A stretch of 15,549 nt of DNA from CAYLLT01 sp964591605 (lineage in GTDB: Bacteria; Planctomycetota; Phycisphaerae; UBA1845; PWPN01): contig CAZQEN010000171.1 in assembly GCA_964591605.1 (NCBI GenBank), positions 1 to 15,549 on the forward strand. Reading direction: 5' to 3'. The position numbers were made by a program, and so were the translations under genes. Shown here piece by piece: positions 14,565-15,549 of the stretch. The notes beneath the pieces are model-generated. The model was given only the letters and a program-made list of their open reading frames with translations. It searched no databases and had not been told where the DNA came from. Each line of letters opens with the position of its first letter. Position 1 is the first letter of the stretch.

Positions 14565-15371
14565 ATGAGCCCTTCGGCCCGACAGAACAAGATCTGCGAA
14601 CTCCTGACCACGCATGGGGAATGCTCGGTGGCCTTCCTGGCCAGACGGCTGGGCGTCAGTGAAATGAGCGTACGGCGGGACCTGCAGGCCCTGGTGAAGA
14701 CCCAGCGGGTGGTGCGCACGCACGGGGGGGCCTCGTCGGGGCAGCGGGTGGCCTTCGATTTTCACTTCCTGCAGAGGTCGCGCGAGCACCAGAAAGCCAA
14801 GGAGGCCCTGGCGAGGGCGGCCTCCGAGCTCGTGCCCGACGGATCGTCGGTGCTCCTGGACTCGGGCACGACCACGCTGGCCCTGGCCGCCCAGCTCAAG
14901 AGCAAGCACGGGCTGACCGTCATCACGACCTCGCTGCCGATCGCCTCGGAGCTGCAGTTCTGCACGAACATCGAGATCCTTCTGCTGGGCGGGACGCTGC
15001 GGCCGGGAAGCCCCGACCTGATGGGCCCGATGACCGAGTCGAACCTCGAGCAGCTTCGGGCCGACATCGCCTTCCTGGGGGCCGACGGCGTGGACCTGTC
15101 GGGGAACGTCTACACGCGGTTCGCCTCGCTGCCGGTGGGGCGGATGCTCAGCAAGATGGCCGCCGCCGCCCGGCGGGTGTTCATCATCGCCGACAGCTCG
15201 AAGATCGGGCGCACCGCGCTGATGAAGTTCGGGCACCTCTCGCAGTGGGAAGGCCTGATCACCGACAGCAGCCTGACCGCCGAGATGAGCGCCGCCCTGG
15301 CTCGAGCCAGAGTGCACGTCATCCGCGCTCCGCTCCGCGGAAAAGAGCGCTCCCGCGATTCCAGGGCGTGA
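14565..15371 (+). CDS. DeoR/GlpR-family transcriptional repressor
   Basis: 268 residues. The N-terminal winged helix-turn-helix includes the recognition region LARRLGVSEMSVRRDLQAL (25-43), followed by RTHGGA (51-56), the DeoR hinge. The C-terminal sugar-phosphate-binding domain has LLDSGTTTLALA (97-108), LLGGTLRP (140-147), FLGADGV (170-176) and ADSSKIGR (209-216), all standard for the family. Such proteins repress sugar genes until a phosphorylated sugar binds. It starts 162 bases from the divergent FGGY kinase, whose product may well be its inducer. The ribosome binding site is weak, and its own promoter is not obvious. It ends with a basic RGKERSRDSRA tail. Confidence 0.94.
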   Translation: MSPSARQNKICELLTTHGECSVAFLARRLGVSEMSVRRDLQALVKTQRVVRTHGGASSGQRVAFDFHFLQRSREHQKAKEALARAASELVPDGSSVLLDSGTTTLALAAQLKSKHGLTVITTSLPIASELQFCTNIEILLLGGTLRPGSPDLMGPMTESNLEQLRADIAFLGADGVDLSGNVYTRFASLPVGRMLSKMAAAARRVFIIADSSKIGRTALMKFGHLSQWEGLITDSSLTAEMSAALARARVHVIRAPLRGKERSRDSRA

Positions 15372-15381
15372 ACCCGGCCGA

Positions 15382-15404
15382 CCGCGCCCCGGCAGGCAGC
15401 GCGG
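15382..15404 (+). terminator. GC-rich hairpin after the DeoR-family gene
   Basis: CCGCGC (15382-15387) pairs perfectly with GCGCGG (15399-15404) with an 11-base loop, ten bases after the stop codon. There is no T tract, so only a weak terminator or 3' stabilising hairpin is supported. Confidence 0.3.
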
Positions 15405-15502
15405 CCCTGCATTCCCCCGCCCAGGGTGATGACGCATTTCACTGGCTATGGGGTCTACACCCCCGACTGGCCGGAATTCGTGAAACAAGGCGCGCAGAGG
15501 GA

Positions 15503-15531
15503 TTGACCTGTACTTCGGGATGGGGTATACT
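15503..15531 (+). promoter_or_regulatory. Strong sigma-70 promoter reading out of the window
   Basis: TTGACC (15503-15508) and TATACT (15526-15531) are five-of-six matches to each consensus, with the optimal 17-base spacer. Transcription should start near 15538, so the gene it serves begins beyond the right edge. Confidence 0.7.
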
Positions 15532-15549
15532 GCCAGTAACAACATCGAT

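Noticed and set aside
14553..15545. 330-codon open frame on the minus strand
   Set aside because: Antisense to the well-supported DeoR-family gene; low-complexity translation.

Overview
The window is high-GC bacterial DNA carrying twelve protein genes (one cut by the left edge) and no rRNA, tRNA or CRISPR array. The best guess for the source is a Planctomycetota bacterium, probably of the class Phycisphaerae. The guess rests on three things: a secreted protein ending in paired DxDxDxDxxxxD calcium loops (dockerin-like), a prepilin-type protein with an H-x10-DG tail motif of the kind that is abundant in this phylum, and a ferric-reductase/Rieske redox cluster. This is an inference from gene content, not a phylogenetic result.

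Left part (1-2915). The first gene is the C-terminal half of a sigma-54 activator on the + strand. It converges on a two-gene minus-strand unit: a DinB-like protein, then a membrane protein that fuses a DedA/VTT domain to an ATP-grasp domain. The two are joined by an ATGA stop/start overlap.

Redox and lipid region (3090-7357, + strand). Two very small membrane proteins, a six-helix ferric-reductase-like protein fused to a Rieske [2Fe-2S] domain, and a membrane-anchored protein with a Cys/His motif follow each other with 4, 4 and 8 base overlaps. This is a tight operon that probably moves electrons across or at the cytoplasmic membrane. After 42 bases and a strong ribosome binding site comes a two-domain acyltransferase (PlsC-like plus GNAT-like), resembling bifunctional ornithine-lipid synthases. 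The linker between the redox domains carries an in-frame, hairpin-rich insertion that looks like a dispersed repeat.

Sugar and surface region (7369-15371). Reading away from position 14565, a DeoR-family repressor (+) is divergent from an FGGY sugar kinase (-). Between them lie TGTTC/GAACA motifs and a good kinase promoter. Downstream on the minus strand, after a 573-base gene-free stretch with its own promoter, come a secreted C-type-lectin-like/dockerin-like protein, a prepilin-type protein and a secreted glycoside hydrolase of the GH63/trehalase clan. Together these suggest glycan binding, hydrolysis, uptake and phosphorylation under sugar-phosphate control, although the substrate cannot be read from the sequence.

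The right edge (15503-15531) holds a near-consensus sigma-70 promoter firing out of the window. The items most worth a second look are the redox operon with its Cys-motif partner, the in-frame repeat insertion, the DedA/ATP-grasp fusion, and the non-coding region at 12321-12893.
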